NCBI GenBank assembly: GCA_964485395.1
Contig: CAZAJF010000019.1
Span: 1-64,000 of the forward strand
Length of the DNA: 64,000 bases
Reading direction: 5' to 3'
Source: JANNSO01 sp964485395
GTDB taxonomy: Bacteria > Spirochaetota > Spirochaetia > Treponematales > UBA12059
Below are positions 26,712 through 34,486 of this stretch, piece by piece. The position numbers were made by a program, and so were the translations under genes. The notes beneath the pieces are model-generated. The model was not told where the DNA came from and made no database searches. It saw nothing but the letters and a program-made list of their open reading frames with translations. Positions within the stretch are counted from its first letter, which is position 1. Each line of letters starts with the position of its first letter.

Positions 26712-27637
26712 TCGTATACCTCGCGGTATTTCTTCACTAAACGGCGTGAAAGCATGTTCAATAGGAGCGTGGCGACGAAAAGCACCAAGGCTATGGCGAA
26801 CAGGCTGCGGTAGTCGATGGAGTCGTAGGAAAGATCTCCGCCCGATATGCGGGCTATGTGGCCCGTCATGGTTTCGGCGGCGCGAAGGGGATTCAAGGTA
26901 AAGTTGGGGCCGGCTCCCGCGGCAAGCGCCACGATCATGGTTTCGCCGACGGCCCTGGACAGTGCCAGTATAAAGGAGGCCGCGATGCCCGAGAAGGCCG
27001 CTGGCACGACGATGCTTACGCTTGTCTCCAGCTTCGTGGCGCCCATCGCAAACGCCGCCTCGCGGAGGCTTCGCGGTACGCTTGAAAGGGCGTCCTCGCA
27101 CATGGAGCTAACGAGCGGGATTATTAGTATTCCCATGACGATGCCGGCGGACAGCATATTATAGACGTCCACGGTATCTCCCCCCAACGCGTTGCGGAGG
27201 AACGGGGTAACGGTGGTCAATGCAAAATAACCATAGACCACCGTGGGGATGCCGGCGAGGACTTCCAGCGTGGGCTTGAGTATCTCGCGCACGCGGCCGG
27301 GGGCGTACTCCGCCAGGTAGATGGCGGCCATGAGGCCCAGCGGCAGGGCTACGACCATGGCTATGAGGCTGGTGGTGAGCGTGGCGGTGAAGAGCGGCAG
27401 TATGCCGAACTTGCCGATGGACGGCTGCCATTCGGTGCCTGTAAAGAACTCTATCAGGCTTACGTCCCTGAAGAACGTAAACGACTCGGTGCCCAGCACG
27501 AGAACTATTCCCAGCGTGGTGAAAATCGAAACGGCCGCGCAAAACCACAGGATCGCCTGCAGTATTGCTTCGGCCGGCCGCGGTTTTTTTCGAAGGCTGA
27601 AAGCTGCTGTTGTAATCGTTTTTTTGCTCCGATCCAA
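26708..27637 (-). CDS. pstC: Phosphate ABC transporter permease PstC
   Basis: 309 residues, six TM segments with the permease EAA-like loop EDALSSVPRSLREAAFAMGA. Together with PstA it forms the phosphate channel. The only usable start in frame is a TTG right at the end of the U-tract of the pstS-pstC terminator, without a clear Shine-Dalgarno, suggesting weak translation relative to pstS. It overlaps pstA by ATGA. Confidence 0.93.
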   Translation of the reverse strand: MDRSKKTITTAAFSLRKKPRPAEAILQAILWFCAAVSIFTTLGIVLVLGTESFTFFRDVSLIEFFTGTEWQPSIGKFGILPLFTATLTTSLIAMVVALPLGLMAAIYLAEYAPGRVREILKPTLEVLAGIPTVVYGYFALTTVTPFLRNALGGDTVDVYNMLSAGIVMGILIIPLVSSMCEDALSSVPRSLREAAFAMGATKLETSVSIVVPAAFSGIAASFILALSRAVGETMIVALAAGAGPNFTLNPLRAAETMTGHIARISGGDLSYDSIDYRSLFAIALVLFVATLLLNMLSRRLVKKYREVYE

Positions 27638-27671
27638 AAAGGCCGGAGAAGGCGCCTTGCCTTCCCCGGCG
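27637..27671 (-). terminator. Terminator-like hairpin between pstS and pstC
   Basis: On the minus strand GCCGGGGAAGGC pairs with GCCTTCTCCGGC (11 of 12 pairs plus one mismatch/wobble), followed by TTTTT. It should end most transcripts after pstS and let a fraction continue into pstC, giving the excess of binding protein usual for ABC importers. Confidence 0.75.
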
Positions 27672-27679
27672 GTGATTAT

Positions 27680-28654
27680 TTAGTAGCGGCCTTTTACGGC
27701 AGTCAGCCAGTTTTGCTTGGCTTTTTTTACTTCGGCGGCCGGTGCGGGAAAGTACCCGACCTTTTTGAGGGCTTCCGGGGCATAGGTCAGGTAGTAGAGG
27801 ATGAAGGCAGCGACCTGGGGTTTGTCGTTCATGATCTTTGCGTCGCTGTAGATGAACAGGGGGCGCGCCAGCGGGTAGGTGGCGTTGTCCACGTTGGCTG
27901 CGGTCGCGGCTATGCCGTTTATGGAAAGCACGCTGATGGTAGCCTTGTTTTCGACGTAGTAGGCAAAGCCGAAGTAGCCGATGGCGTAGATATCGTCGCT
28001 TACGCCGCGTACCAACACGTTGTCGTCCTCTGAAAGCTGGAGGTTCTTGGCGTTGAGGAGCTTTGCCTTGTCTTTCTTGAAGATGTGCTCGACGAAGTAC
28101 GAGAAGGTTCCCGAGTCGGTGCCGGGGCTGAAGCGCTTGATCGGCTTCTTTGGCCAGCTCGGGCGAACGTCGGACCAGAATTCCGCGGTGGAGTAGATGA
28201 GCGCGAGCTCGGCCAGGCTTACGTCCTTCACGAACGTGTTTTTTTTGCTTACTACGACGGCAAGGGCGTCCGTGCCGACGCGGAACTCCACGGGTAGGCG
28301 GCCGATGGCCTTGGCAAGGTCGATCTGAGCTTGGTTGATTCCCACCGAGGCGTTCGCAATGTCGGTTTCCCCGGTTTTGCAGAAGCGCTCGAAGCCTGCG
28401 CCCGAGCCTATGGAATCGATGGTAATCTGGCCAGAGAAACCGTCTTCCTTGTACATGCTCGCGATAAGCTCGGATACGGGATATACGGTGGACGAACCGG
28501 CGCTTACTACGGTGCCGGTCACTTTGGAGGGGTCGATTCCGGGGAGCATTTTGTCGGCGTCGTCGCTCTTGGTGCCTGTCCAGGTGAACTTGTCCTGGGC
28601 AAATGCGCTGCCCGCTATCAGCAGGATCGCGGTGATGGCTATAATCTTCTTCAT
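27680..28654 (-). CDS. pstS: Phosphate-binding protein PstS
   Basis: 324 residues with a signal peptide (KKIIAITAILLIAGSAFA) and no lipobox Cys. Phosphate-binding loop residues appear in GSSTVYPVSE, GSGAGFERF and the later SGTFSYF. It captures inorganic phosphate in the periplasm. GGAGGG precedes the ATG. First gene of the regulon and directly behind the Pho box. Confidence 0.95.
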   Translation of the reverse strand: MKKIIAITAILLIAGSAFAQDKFTWTGTKSDDADKMLPGIDPSKVTGTVVSAGSSTVYPVSELIASMYKEDGFSGQITIDSIGSGAGFERFCKTGETDIANASVGINQAQIDLAKAIGRLPVEFRVGTDALAVVVSKKNTFVKDVSLAELALIYSTAEFWSDVRPSWPKKPIKRFSPGTDSGTFSYFVEHIFKKDKAKLLNAKNLQLSEDDNVLVRGVSDDIYAIGYFGFAYYVENKATISVLSINGIAATAANVDNATYPLARPLFIYSDAKIMNDKPQVAAFILYYLTYAPEALKKVGYFPAPAAEVKKAKQNWLTAVKGRY

Positions 28655-28660
28655 GCAATT

Positions 28661-28682
28661 CCCTCCAGGCGCATTGTGCGCC
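28661..28682 (-). promoter_or_regulatory. Hairpin abutting the pstS ribosome binding site
   Basis: GGCGCA-CAA-TGCGCC (28668-28682) directly precedes the Shine-Dalgarno GGAGGG (28661-28666). It could stabilise the message or tune translation; function not shown. Confidence 0.4.
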
Positions 28683-28745
28683 AGTGTGCGTTTTCGGCTT
28701 CTTGCCGCTTATGCTAAGGAAATTACGATACTCCCATGAAATCTA

Positions 28746-28773
28746 TGTGAGAGAATTGTTAAGATTGTGTTAA
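28746..28773 (-). promoter_or_regulatory. Pho box: three direct repeats upstream of pstS
   Basis: On the minus strand TTAACA, TTAACA and CTCACA start at 28773, 28762 and 28751, exactly 11 bp apart with 5-bp spacers. This matches the TT-ACA repeats bound by Bacillus PhoP and the 11-bp phasing of E. coli Pho boxes. The last repeat probably overlaps the -35. No convincing -10 was found. Confidence 0.75.
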
Positions 28774-28782
28774 ACGGACTGC

Positions 28783-29727
28783 CTAGCGGAGAAATTCCCT
28801 AATCTGAGAGGGCCGGTCAAGGCCTTCGCGCTCCATGAAGGCGCGTATGCCCGCAAGCACCTCGAGCGGAGCCTCGGGCCGCCTGAAGACGGCCGTGCCC
28901 ACCTGTATCGCGCTGGCGCCGGCCAGGAGGTATTGGAGCGCGTCATCCGCGTCCATGATTCCCCCGAGCCCGACCACGGGAATCTTTACGGCCCGCGAAA
29001 CTTTGTATACGCATGCCACCCCGACAGGGCGAATGGCCGGCCCGGACAGGCCCCCGGTCTTCATGGCAAGAACCGGTTTCTTTTTATTAACATCGATGAC
29101 CATGCCCACGAGCGTGTTGATGCAGGAAACCGCGTCCGCACCGCCCGCCTCGGCGGCCTTGGCTATGGCCGCGATGTCGGTGACGTTCGGAGACAGTTTC
29201 AGGATGATGGGACGCCTGGCGGACCGGCCGGAAACCAGCTTTTCCATGCGAGCGGTAAGCCGCTCCACCTGGACGCAGTCGGTTCCGAAGGCCAAGCCCC
29301 CGTGAGCCACGTTGGGACAGCTTACGTTTATTTCGTAGCCGTCTATGCCTTCCTCCGCCTCGAGGGCCTCCACGACGCGCGCGTAATCGTCCTCGGTCTT
29401 GCCGGCTACGTTCACGATTACCGCGCATTTTCTGGCGCGAAGCTCCGGCAGCTTGCGCGCGATGAATTCCGCCAGCCCCGGGTTTGCGAGGCCGATGCTG
29501 TTGAGCATGCCCGCCGGTGTCTCCACGATTCGGGGCACGTCGTTGCCCGCGCGGGGTTCCGGGGTTACGGCTTTCGTATACAGCGCGCCGATGGCGTCGA
29601 CGTTTATCAGTGTCTCGTATTCGCTGCCGTAGCCGAAGGTGCCGCTGGCCACTCCCACAGGATTGGGCATGACCAAGTCGCCGATTTTTACGCCCATGTC
29701 CATATTCTTCATTTCTTCAAGCTTCAT
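28783..29727 (-). CDS. pyrD: Dihydroorotate dehydrogenase B, catalytic subunit
   Basis: 314 residues, class 1B FMN-dependent TIM barrel. Motifs: NPVGVASGTFGYG near the N-terminus, the catalytic Cys in INVSCPNV, KLSPNV, and the phosphate-binding GLGGIMDADDALQYLLAGA. It oxidises dihydroorotate to orotate in pyrimidine synthesis and passes electrons to PyrK. The ATG overlaps the pyrK stop; a second ATG five codons in is also possible. Confidence 0.95.
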   Translation of the reverse strand: MKLEEMKNMDMGVKIGDLVMPNPVGVASGTFGYGSEYETLINVDAIGALYTKAVTPEPRAGNDVPRIVETPAGMLNSIGLANPGLAEFIARKLPELRARKCAVIVNVAGKTEDDYARVVEALEAEEGIDGYEINVSCPNVAHGGLAFGTDCVQVERLTARMEKLVSGRSARRPIILKLSPNVTDIAAIAKAAEAGGADAVSCINTLVGMVIDVNKKKPVLAMKTGGLSGPAIRPVGVACVYKVSRAVKIPVVGLGGIMDADDALQYLLAGASAIQVGTAVFRRPEAPLEVLAGIRAFMEREGLDRPSQIREFLR

Positions 29728-30506
29728 TCCATGCTCCAGTCCACGAGCCTTCCGTTAAAAACGGGGCCGTCGGCGCAAGCCCGTCCGTAGCTGCCGTCCT
29801 TCATGCGCAGCGCGCAGCCCATGCAGGCGCCGACTCCGCAAGCCATCCACTGTTCGGTGGCCGCCTGGTACGGAGCATCGCGAAGCGTCGCGATCCTGTC
29901 CACGGCGGCCATCATGGGAGCAGGGCCGCAAGCGAAAAATACAGGGGGCATCGGGTCGTGATACGTTTCAAGATAGGCGGCGACGGTTCCCTTGAAACCG
30001 AGGGAGCCGTCATCGGTGCACAGCACGGTACCTTCCGGCAGGGAAATGGAGGGGACGAAATCCGCGGAACGGAATCCGAGGACCGTTATCGGAGCCTCGC
30101 ACAGGCCGGCCTTGGCGTGCAGCCGCATGGTTTCCGCCAGATAAAGCATGGGTCCCAATCCGATTCCCCCGCCCACGAGAATCGGCCTGGCATTCTTGCC
30201 CGGCATGGAAAAACCGGTACCCAGGGGCGCGAGTACGTCGAGGGGGCTTCCAGGGGCAAGCTGCGCGAGATATGAGGTTCCCCGGCCGCGATTCTGGAAA
30301 ATAAAGGCGGCCGTTCCCGCATCCTTGTCGTACGACGAAAAAGCGAAAGGACGCCTGAGGATCGGGTCGTATTCCCCGCCGGTCCGCACCGTCAGGAAGC
30401 TTCCCGGCACGGGATTCCCCGCATCGCGCCGCCATGAAAAAGCAAGCTCGAAATAGTCTCGGGCTATGGGTTTCAGCGAGGTAAGTTTCGTGTCGAATCG
30501 CTTCAT
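29724..30506 (-). CDS. pyrK: Dihydroorotate dehydrogenase B, electron transfer subunit
   Basis: 260 residues. An FAD-binding region with RPFAFSSYDKD-like signature (RRPFAFSSY), a NAD-binding half with VGGGIGLGPMLYLAE, and a C-terminal [2Fe-2S] site CGVGACMGCALR..C. It transfers electrons from PyrD to NAD. I start at ATG 30506; a GTG four codons upstream is possible and neither has a good Shine-Dalgarno. Confidence 0.93.
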   Translation of the reverse strand: MKRFDTKLTSLKPIARDYFELAFSWRRDAGNPVPGSFLTVRTGGEYDPILRRPFAFSSYDKDAGTAAFIFQNRGRGTSYLAQLAPGSPLDVLAPLGTGFSMPGKNARPILVGGGIGLGPMLYLAETMRLHAKAGLCEAPITVLGFRSADFVPSISLPEGTVLCTDDGSLGFKGTVAAYLETYHDPMPPVFFACGPAPMMAAVDRIATLRDAPYQAATEQWMACGVGACMGCALRMKDGSYGRACADGPVFNGRLVDWSME

Positions 30507-30631
30507 GCCAGACACGTTACCGCAGCAGGCCTCTCTCGTCAACAGGAAAGCTCTTTCACGGCTGGTTTTTTTTCCGCATTTGCGCTAGCTTCTTGGACGT
30601 CGGCCGAGAGTCGATGTGAAAAGGAATTGTA

Positions 30632-31399
30632 ATGAAGAAATTATTCGTCGGCTTTCTCGTTTTATTCTCGATGAGGATCGCTCTCGCGGATCCGTTCAAG
30701 CTGGACCCTCTCTCTGATGGCCTTGCCCTCGGCGCTGGAGCCATCCTTACGGGAACCAGCCTGTTCCTGCTGGACTCCGCGGCACCGAGCCTGGTTCCTG
30801 TACTTGATCCTGCGAAGATATTTTTTCTGGATCGGTACATGGTATATAATTATTCCGCCGGTATCGATACGGCCTCCGACATCCTGCAATACGCCGCCGT
30901 TCTCGCCCCCGCCGTGCTCGCTGCGGTTCCCGTCTCCGAATGGCTCACCGTGGGCGTCATGTATTCCGAATCGATCCTGTTTTCTTTCGGCCTCAAGGAA
31001 ACCCTCAAGGATCTGGTGGTTCGAGCCAGGCCGTACATGTATTGGGAAAATCCCCCCCAGGAATTCATCGACGACGGCGATTACTCGCGCTCCTTTCCGT
31101 CGGGGCATACGACGCTCGCCTTTACGGGCGCGACTTTCGGCAGCTATGTCTTTGCGCGGTACTTTCCGGATTCCGCGCTTCGGTGGCCGGTCTTCGGCGT
31201 ATCGTACGCGTTGGCCGCGTCGGTCGCCGTCACGCGGATACTGAGCGGCTCGCATTTCATCACCGACGTCATCGTCGGGGCCTGCATCGGTACGGCAAGC
31301 GGGTTCCTGGTACCGTGGCTGCATGAAAGGAAGGCAAAGGACGCCCCGTTGGCGCTGAGCGCCGGCCCACGGGGAATCATGGTGACATTTCGCTATTAA
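30632..31399 (+). CDS. PAP2-family membrane phosphatase
   Basis: 255 residues with a signal-like N-terminus and several hydrophobic segments. The three phosphatase motifs are present: KDLVVRARP (K-6x-RP), PSGH in SFPSGHTT, and TRILSGSHFITDV (R-5x-H-3x-D). It probably acts on lipid phosphates or undecaprenyl pyrophosphate at the membrane. AAAGGAA lies 7 bases before the ATG. Confidence 0.9.
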   Translation: MKKLFVGFLVLFSMRIALADPFKLDPLSDGLALGAGAILTGTSLFLLDSAAPSLVPVLDPAKIFFLDRYMVYNYSAGIDTASDILQYAAVLAPAVLAAVPVSEWLTVGVMYSESILFSFGLKETLKDLVVRARPYMYWENPPQEFIDDGDYSRSFPSGHTTLAFTGATFGSYVFARYFPDSALRWPVFGVSYALAASVAVTRILSGSHFITDVIVGACIGTASGFLVPWLHERKAKDAPLALSAGPRGIMVTFRY

Positions 31400-31412
31400 A
31401 AGGGTATTTAGT

Positions 31413-31440
31413 TTGCCAATCGCGGGAATTAGACTATAAT
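31413..31440 (+). promoter_or_regulatory. Promoter of the haem-cyclase gene, apparently leaderless
   Basis: TTGCCA (31413-31418), 16-bp spacer, perfect TATAAT (31435-31440). The expected start site is at or within a base or two of the ATG at 31447. Confidence 0.7.
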
Positions 31441-31446
31441 TGGGGA

Positions 31447-32994
31447 ATGAGCGAAGAAAAAGTACGATTTAGCCTGTCGTGGAAAATAAACATTACGGTT
31501 ACCGTCGTGTTGGTCGTAGGGTTGAGCGCGGTGGCTTTCGCCTTCGCTTCAAGCCTGATTCGCCAAGGCGAGAGGCAGACTGCCCAGAACCTCGGACGCG
31601 GCACCGAGCTTATCTACGAGTCCATCGCCAACATGATGATTTCCGGAGAGGCTCCCATCGCCGTCAATTATTTCAAGGGCGTCAAAGCCCTCGGCGACTT
31701 TTATACGATCGACCTTTTCAGGCGCGACGGGAGTCCAGCCTTCAGCGACAACGTCACCATCGAAACGGTAAACCGAAACCAGGATTTCAAGAAATTCGCG
31801 CTGCGCAAGGGTGCGCTCACCGATTTTCAGACCCTTGAGAAGTCGTATTTTTCCGAAGCGCTCGCCATGCCTCCGCATTCGATATTTTTCAGGCTCAAGG
31901 ATCCTTCGGACGGGAGGATCTACGATCGTGTTTATCGGCCGCTCCTGAACCTGCCGAAATGCGTGGTTTGCCACGGAGCCGACCATACGGTTCGCGGAGT
32001 GATAGATATTCGAACCGACATAACGCCCCTGCTTCGAACCCAGGCTTTCATAATCGGAGGCTCGGGTCTGGGCTTCCTCTTCATGGCTGCCTTCATCGTC
32101 GTCGTCCTATCGAGATTTTTGCATACGCTGGTCGTGCGGCCCGTGCGCTCCATCGGCGACGTGTGTTCCCGGGTAAGCCTGGGAGATTTTACCGGCACCG
32201 TGAACATCGCCAACCGCGACGAGGTGGGCGAGCTCGGAAAGACGGTCAACGAAATGGTTCACGGGCTCCATGAGCGTTACGAACTGACCAAATACGTCTC
32301 GTCGGGAACCCTCAAATCTCTTGCCAGCGGCCAAAAATCCGAGAAAGTAACCAGGACGCTTCTTTTTACCGATGTACGGGGTTTTACCGCCTATACGGAG
32401 CGGCATGGCGCCGAGGCCATAGTCAAGGTTCTTAACGCCTTGTTCGAGGAACAGACGCGCATCATCAATTTTTTTCACGGCGACATCGATAAATTCGTCG
32501 GCGATGAAGTGGTCGCCGTATTCGCCGGCGATGACGCCGCGCATAGGGCCTGCCTGGCCGCGGACGCGATCCGCAGGCTCGTGTACCAAAAGAGCCAGGC
32601 GTTCGACGGTCTTTCGGTAGGCGCGGGGATAGCAACGGGGGTGGTAATCCAGGGCATGCTGGGGTCGCACCTGCGCGCCGACTTTACCGTGATAGGGGAC
32701 AGGGTCAACGTGGCCGCCAGGCTCTGCGGAATCGCGCGGCCCAACGAGATCGTAGTGTGCGACTGTACCTTGGCGGCCCTTGGGGAGACCCACAAGAATC
32801 TCGTCAGGCTGCTTCCGCCCGCCAAGTCCGCCCCCGCTTATTACGGCGAGGCACTGGAGGCCATCGTCTTCATGGGACCATTTTCCGTAAGTCTCAAGGG
32901 TAAGTCGGAGGATCAGCACGTCTATGTGCTCCGGGGGACGCCGGCTGGAATTCCCGGCTACGAAACGCCCGAGGTTTCCCGGCAAGGAGCTTGA
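31447..32994 (+). CDS. Adenylate cyclase with periplasmic c-type haem sensor, HAMP and class III catalytic domain
   Basis: 515 residues. TM1 about 13-36, periplasmic domain 37-200, TM2 about 201-224, HAMP 225-280, cyclase 300-485. The periplasmic domain contains CVVCH (172-176), a covalent haem c motif, in the setting YRPLLNLPKCVVCHG typical of DcrA/DUF3365-like haem sensors. The catalytic domain has both metal Asp (309 and 353), Lys349 and Asp418 that favour ATP, and Asn421/Arg425, so it should make cAMP. Haem attachment requires export and a cytochrome c maturation system, not seen here. It is followed after one base by a cytochrome lipoprotein gene and is probably co-transcribed. Confidence 0.88.
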   Translation: MSEEKVRFSLSWKINITVTVVLVVGLSAVAFAFASSLIRQGERQTAQNLGRGTELIYESIANMMISGEAPIAVNYFKGVKALGDFYTIDLFRRDGSPAFSDNVTIETVNRNQDFKKFALRKGALTDFQTLEKSYFSEALAMPPHSIFFRLKDPSDGRIYDRVYRPLLNLPKCVVCHGADHTVRGVIDIRTDITPLLRTQAFIIGGSGLGFLFMAAFIVVVLSRFLHTLVVRPVRSIGDVCSRVSLGDFTGTVNIANRDEVGELGKTVNEMVHGLHERYELTKYVSSGTLKSLASGQKSEKVTRTLLFTDVRGFTAYTERHGAEAIVKVLNALFEEQTRIINFFHGDIDKFVGDEVVAVFAGDDAAHRACLAADAIRRLVYQKSQAFDGLSVGAGIATGVVIQGMLGSHLRADFTVIGDRVNVAARLCGIARPNEIVVCDCTLAALGETHKNLVRLLPPAKSAPAYYGEALEAIVFMGPFSVSLKGKSEDQHVYVLRGTPAGIPGYETPEVSRQGA

Positions 32995-32995
32995 T

Positions 32996-33526
32996 GTGAA
33001 AGTTATTTATTTATTCGCGGCGGTATTCTTTCTCTCCTTCGTTTCCTGCTCTCCCAGGAAGGATTCCCAGTTCGTGATGGGCGATTATCATGCGTGGAAC
33101 AAGCCGGTGTCCGCCGCCTTGACGTATGCGGTGCCGGGTCACGAAAACCGCTACCGAATCATCTTCATGAACGATATCGCATGGAACGCCAATCGAGGCG
33201 GGGCGCTGGATTTTCCCAAAGGCTCGATAATCATAAAGGATATTTACGCCGGCAATACCGTCAAGGAAGGCGAAAAACCGATCGTCGCGACGTTCATGTA
33301 CAAAGATCCCGAGAATCCGGAGGCGTTGAGAGGTTGGGTCTGGGGCATGAAAGACCTTGTCAGCGGCGTGGAAAATAAGATGAACTATGATTTTTGCATT
33401 ACGTGCCACGATAACGCGAACGAGGCGCATCCGTACGGCGACCGGAATCCGGGCAATCTCTTCAGGGATTTTGTTTTCTTGCCGCCGGGAACGGTTCCCG
33501 AAAATTCTGAAAGTTATAATTACTGA
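32996..33526 (+). CDS. Cytochrome P460-like c-type cytochrome lipoprotein
   Basis: 176 residues from GTG, 6 bases after AAGGAG and one base after the cyclase stop. Signal peptide with Cys18 in FVSC, an atypical lipobox. The body follows the cytochrome P460 fold pattern (YRIIFMNDIAWNANR, FPKGSIIIKD, GWVWGMKD) and ends with CITCH (134-138). It should be a membrane-anchored periplasmic haem protein. Family members handle hydroxylamine or NO-type chemistry or act as sensors; which applies here is unknown. Its tight coupling to the haem-sensing cyclase suggests it feeds electrons or a ligand signal to it. Confidence 0.82.
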   Translation: MKVIYLFAAVFFLSFVSCSPRKDSQFVMGDYHAWNKPVSAALTYAVPGHENRYRIIFMNDIAWNANRGGALDFPKGSIIIKDIYAGNTVKEGEKPIVATFMYKDPENPEALRGWVWGMKDLVSGVENKMNYDFCITCHDNANEAHPYGDRNPGNLFRDFVFLPPGTVPENSESYNY

Positions 33527-33576
33527 CGGATTCCCACTCGCGAATCCGCCTGCGCCGAATACCGTTTGCCCGTATC

Positions 33577-34434
33577 CTATTCCTTTATTCTTCCTATCAG
33601 GCGCAGGAGCCCGTCGAGGATGGTCAGGGGATGCGGTGGGCATCCGGGTATGTACAAGTCCACTTTCGGCAGGCCGCCGATGCCGCTGTCCGGGCAGCCC
33701 CCTATGCCGTTTCCCGCTTCCGGGTCTCCGCAAAAAAGACCTCCGGAGACGGCGCAGGTGCCCACGGCTATGACCAGCTTCGGTTCCGGTATCGCCTCCC
33801 AGGTTTTTTTCAGGGCCAACTCCATGTTTTTGCTCACCGGGCCCGTGACCAGGATTCCGTCGGCATGGCGCGGCGAGGCGACATACTGGATACCGAAGCG
33901 TCCAAGGTCCCAGCCTATCGTGCCGAGGACGTTTACGTCGGCTTCGCAGGCGCCGCAGCCCCCCGCGCTCACGACGCGCAGCTTCAGCGAGCGTCCGAAC
34001 ATGCGAGTTATTTTTTTATCCAGCTGCTGGGCCAGTCTCAGCTCCTTGGCGCTTGCCTCCACCAGCATGTCCCCGCGCTCGCGGAACGACAGGCGATAAT
34101 CCGAATCGTGGGAGATTGCGCCGGCCGGGCACAAATCCTTGCAGTCGTTGCAGAACAGGCACTTTCCGATATCGAGCCTGATGCTGCCTTCACTGCTGAA
34201 GGCACCTTCACTGCTGAAGGCACCTTCACGGCTGAAGGCACCTTCACGGCTGAAGGCTCCCGTGGGACAGGCCGTTATGCAGGCATCCGAGCAGGAGGGG
34301 CAGGACTGCGCGCATTTCACCGCGTCTACCAAAGGCCGCCCGCGGAATCTGTCGGGCAGCGCCGGCGGTTTTCCCCGCGGGAATTTGACGGTTCTATACC
34401 CTTGCCGAAGACGTGTTGCGATTTCCTTCATCAT
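33577..34434 (-). CDS. Hydrogenase-4/Ehr small subunit (NuoB-like) with N-terminal 2x[4Fe-4S] ferredoxin domain
   Basis: 285 residues. Residues 41-102 hold two ferredoxin clusters (Cys at 41/45/48/52/56 and 92/95/98/102); residues 150-280 are the NuoB/HyfI domain with cluster ligands Cys160, Cys163, Cys227 and Cys265 (GGCGACE, GTCA, PGCPPHP). This fuses what are two genes, HyfH and HyfI, in E. coli. Between the two ferredoxin clusters is an insertion of four GAFS(R/S)E repeats (59-82). It carries electrons in the peripheral arm of the membrane complex. Start at ATG 34434 with GAGGAG six bases upstream; last gene of the operon. Confidence 0.88.
   Translation of the reverse strand: MMKEIATRLRQGYRTVKFPRGKPPALPDRFRGRPLVDAVKCAQSCPSCSDACITACPTGAFSREGAFSREGAFSSEGAFSSEGSIRLDIGKCLFCNDCKDLCPAGAISHDSDYRLSFRERGDMLVEASAKELRLAQQLDKKITRMFGRSLKLRVVSAGGCGACEADVNVLGTIGWDLGRFGIQYVASPRHADGILVTGPVSKNMELALKKTWEAIPEPKLVIAVGTCAVSGGLFCGDPEAGNGIGGCPDSGIGGLPKVDLYIPGCPPHPLTILDGLLRLIGRIKE
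34187..34258. repeat. 18-bp palindromic tandem repeat, four copies, inside the ferredoxin-NuoB gene
   Basis: Four units of CCTTCAC(T/G)GCTGAAGGC(A/T) at 34187, 34205, 34223 and 34241. Each unit has CCTTCA/TGAAGG arms around a four-base loop. Copies 1-2 carry T and copies 3-4 carry G at position 8. The length is a multiple of three, so copy number changes keep the frame. Confidence 0.95.
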
Positions 34435-34486
34435 ATATGGCTCCTCGGATTTTTGATGCGCCTTGAGCCTCGCGCGATGCGCACCG

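Noticed and set aside
27159..28658. A 499-codon open frame on the minus strand
   Set aside because: It is Arg/His/Gln-rich and runs in a different frame through pstS and pstC; no family resemblance.
34187..34258. Short tandem repeats as a possible CRISPR array
   Set aside because: No spacers; units are contiguous and inside a coding frame.
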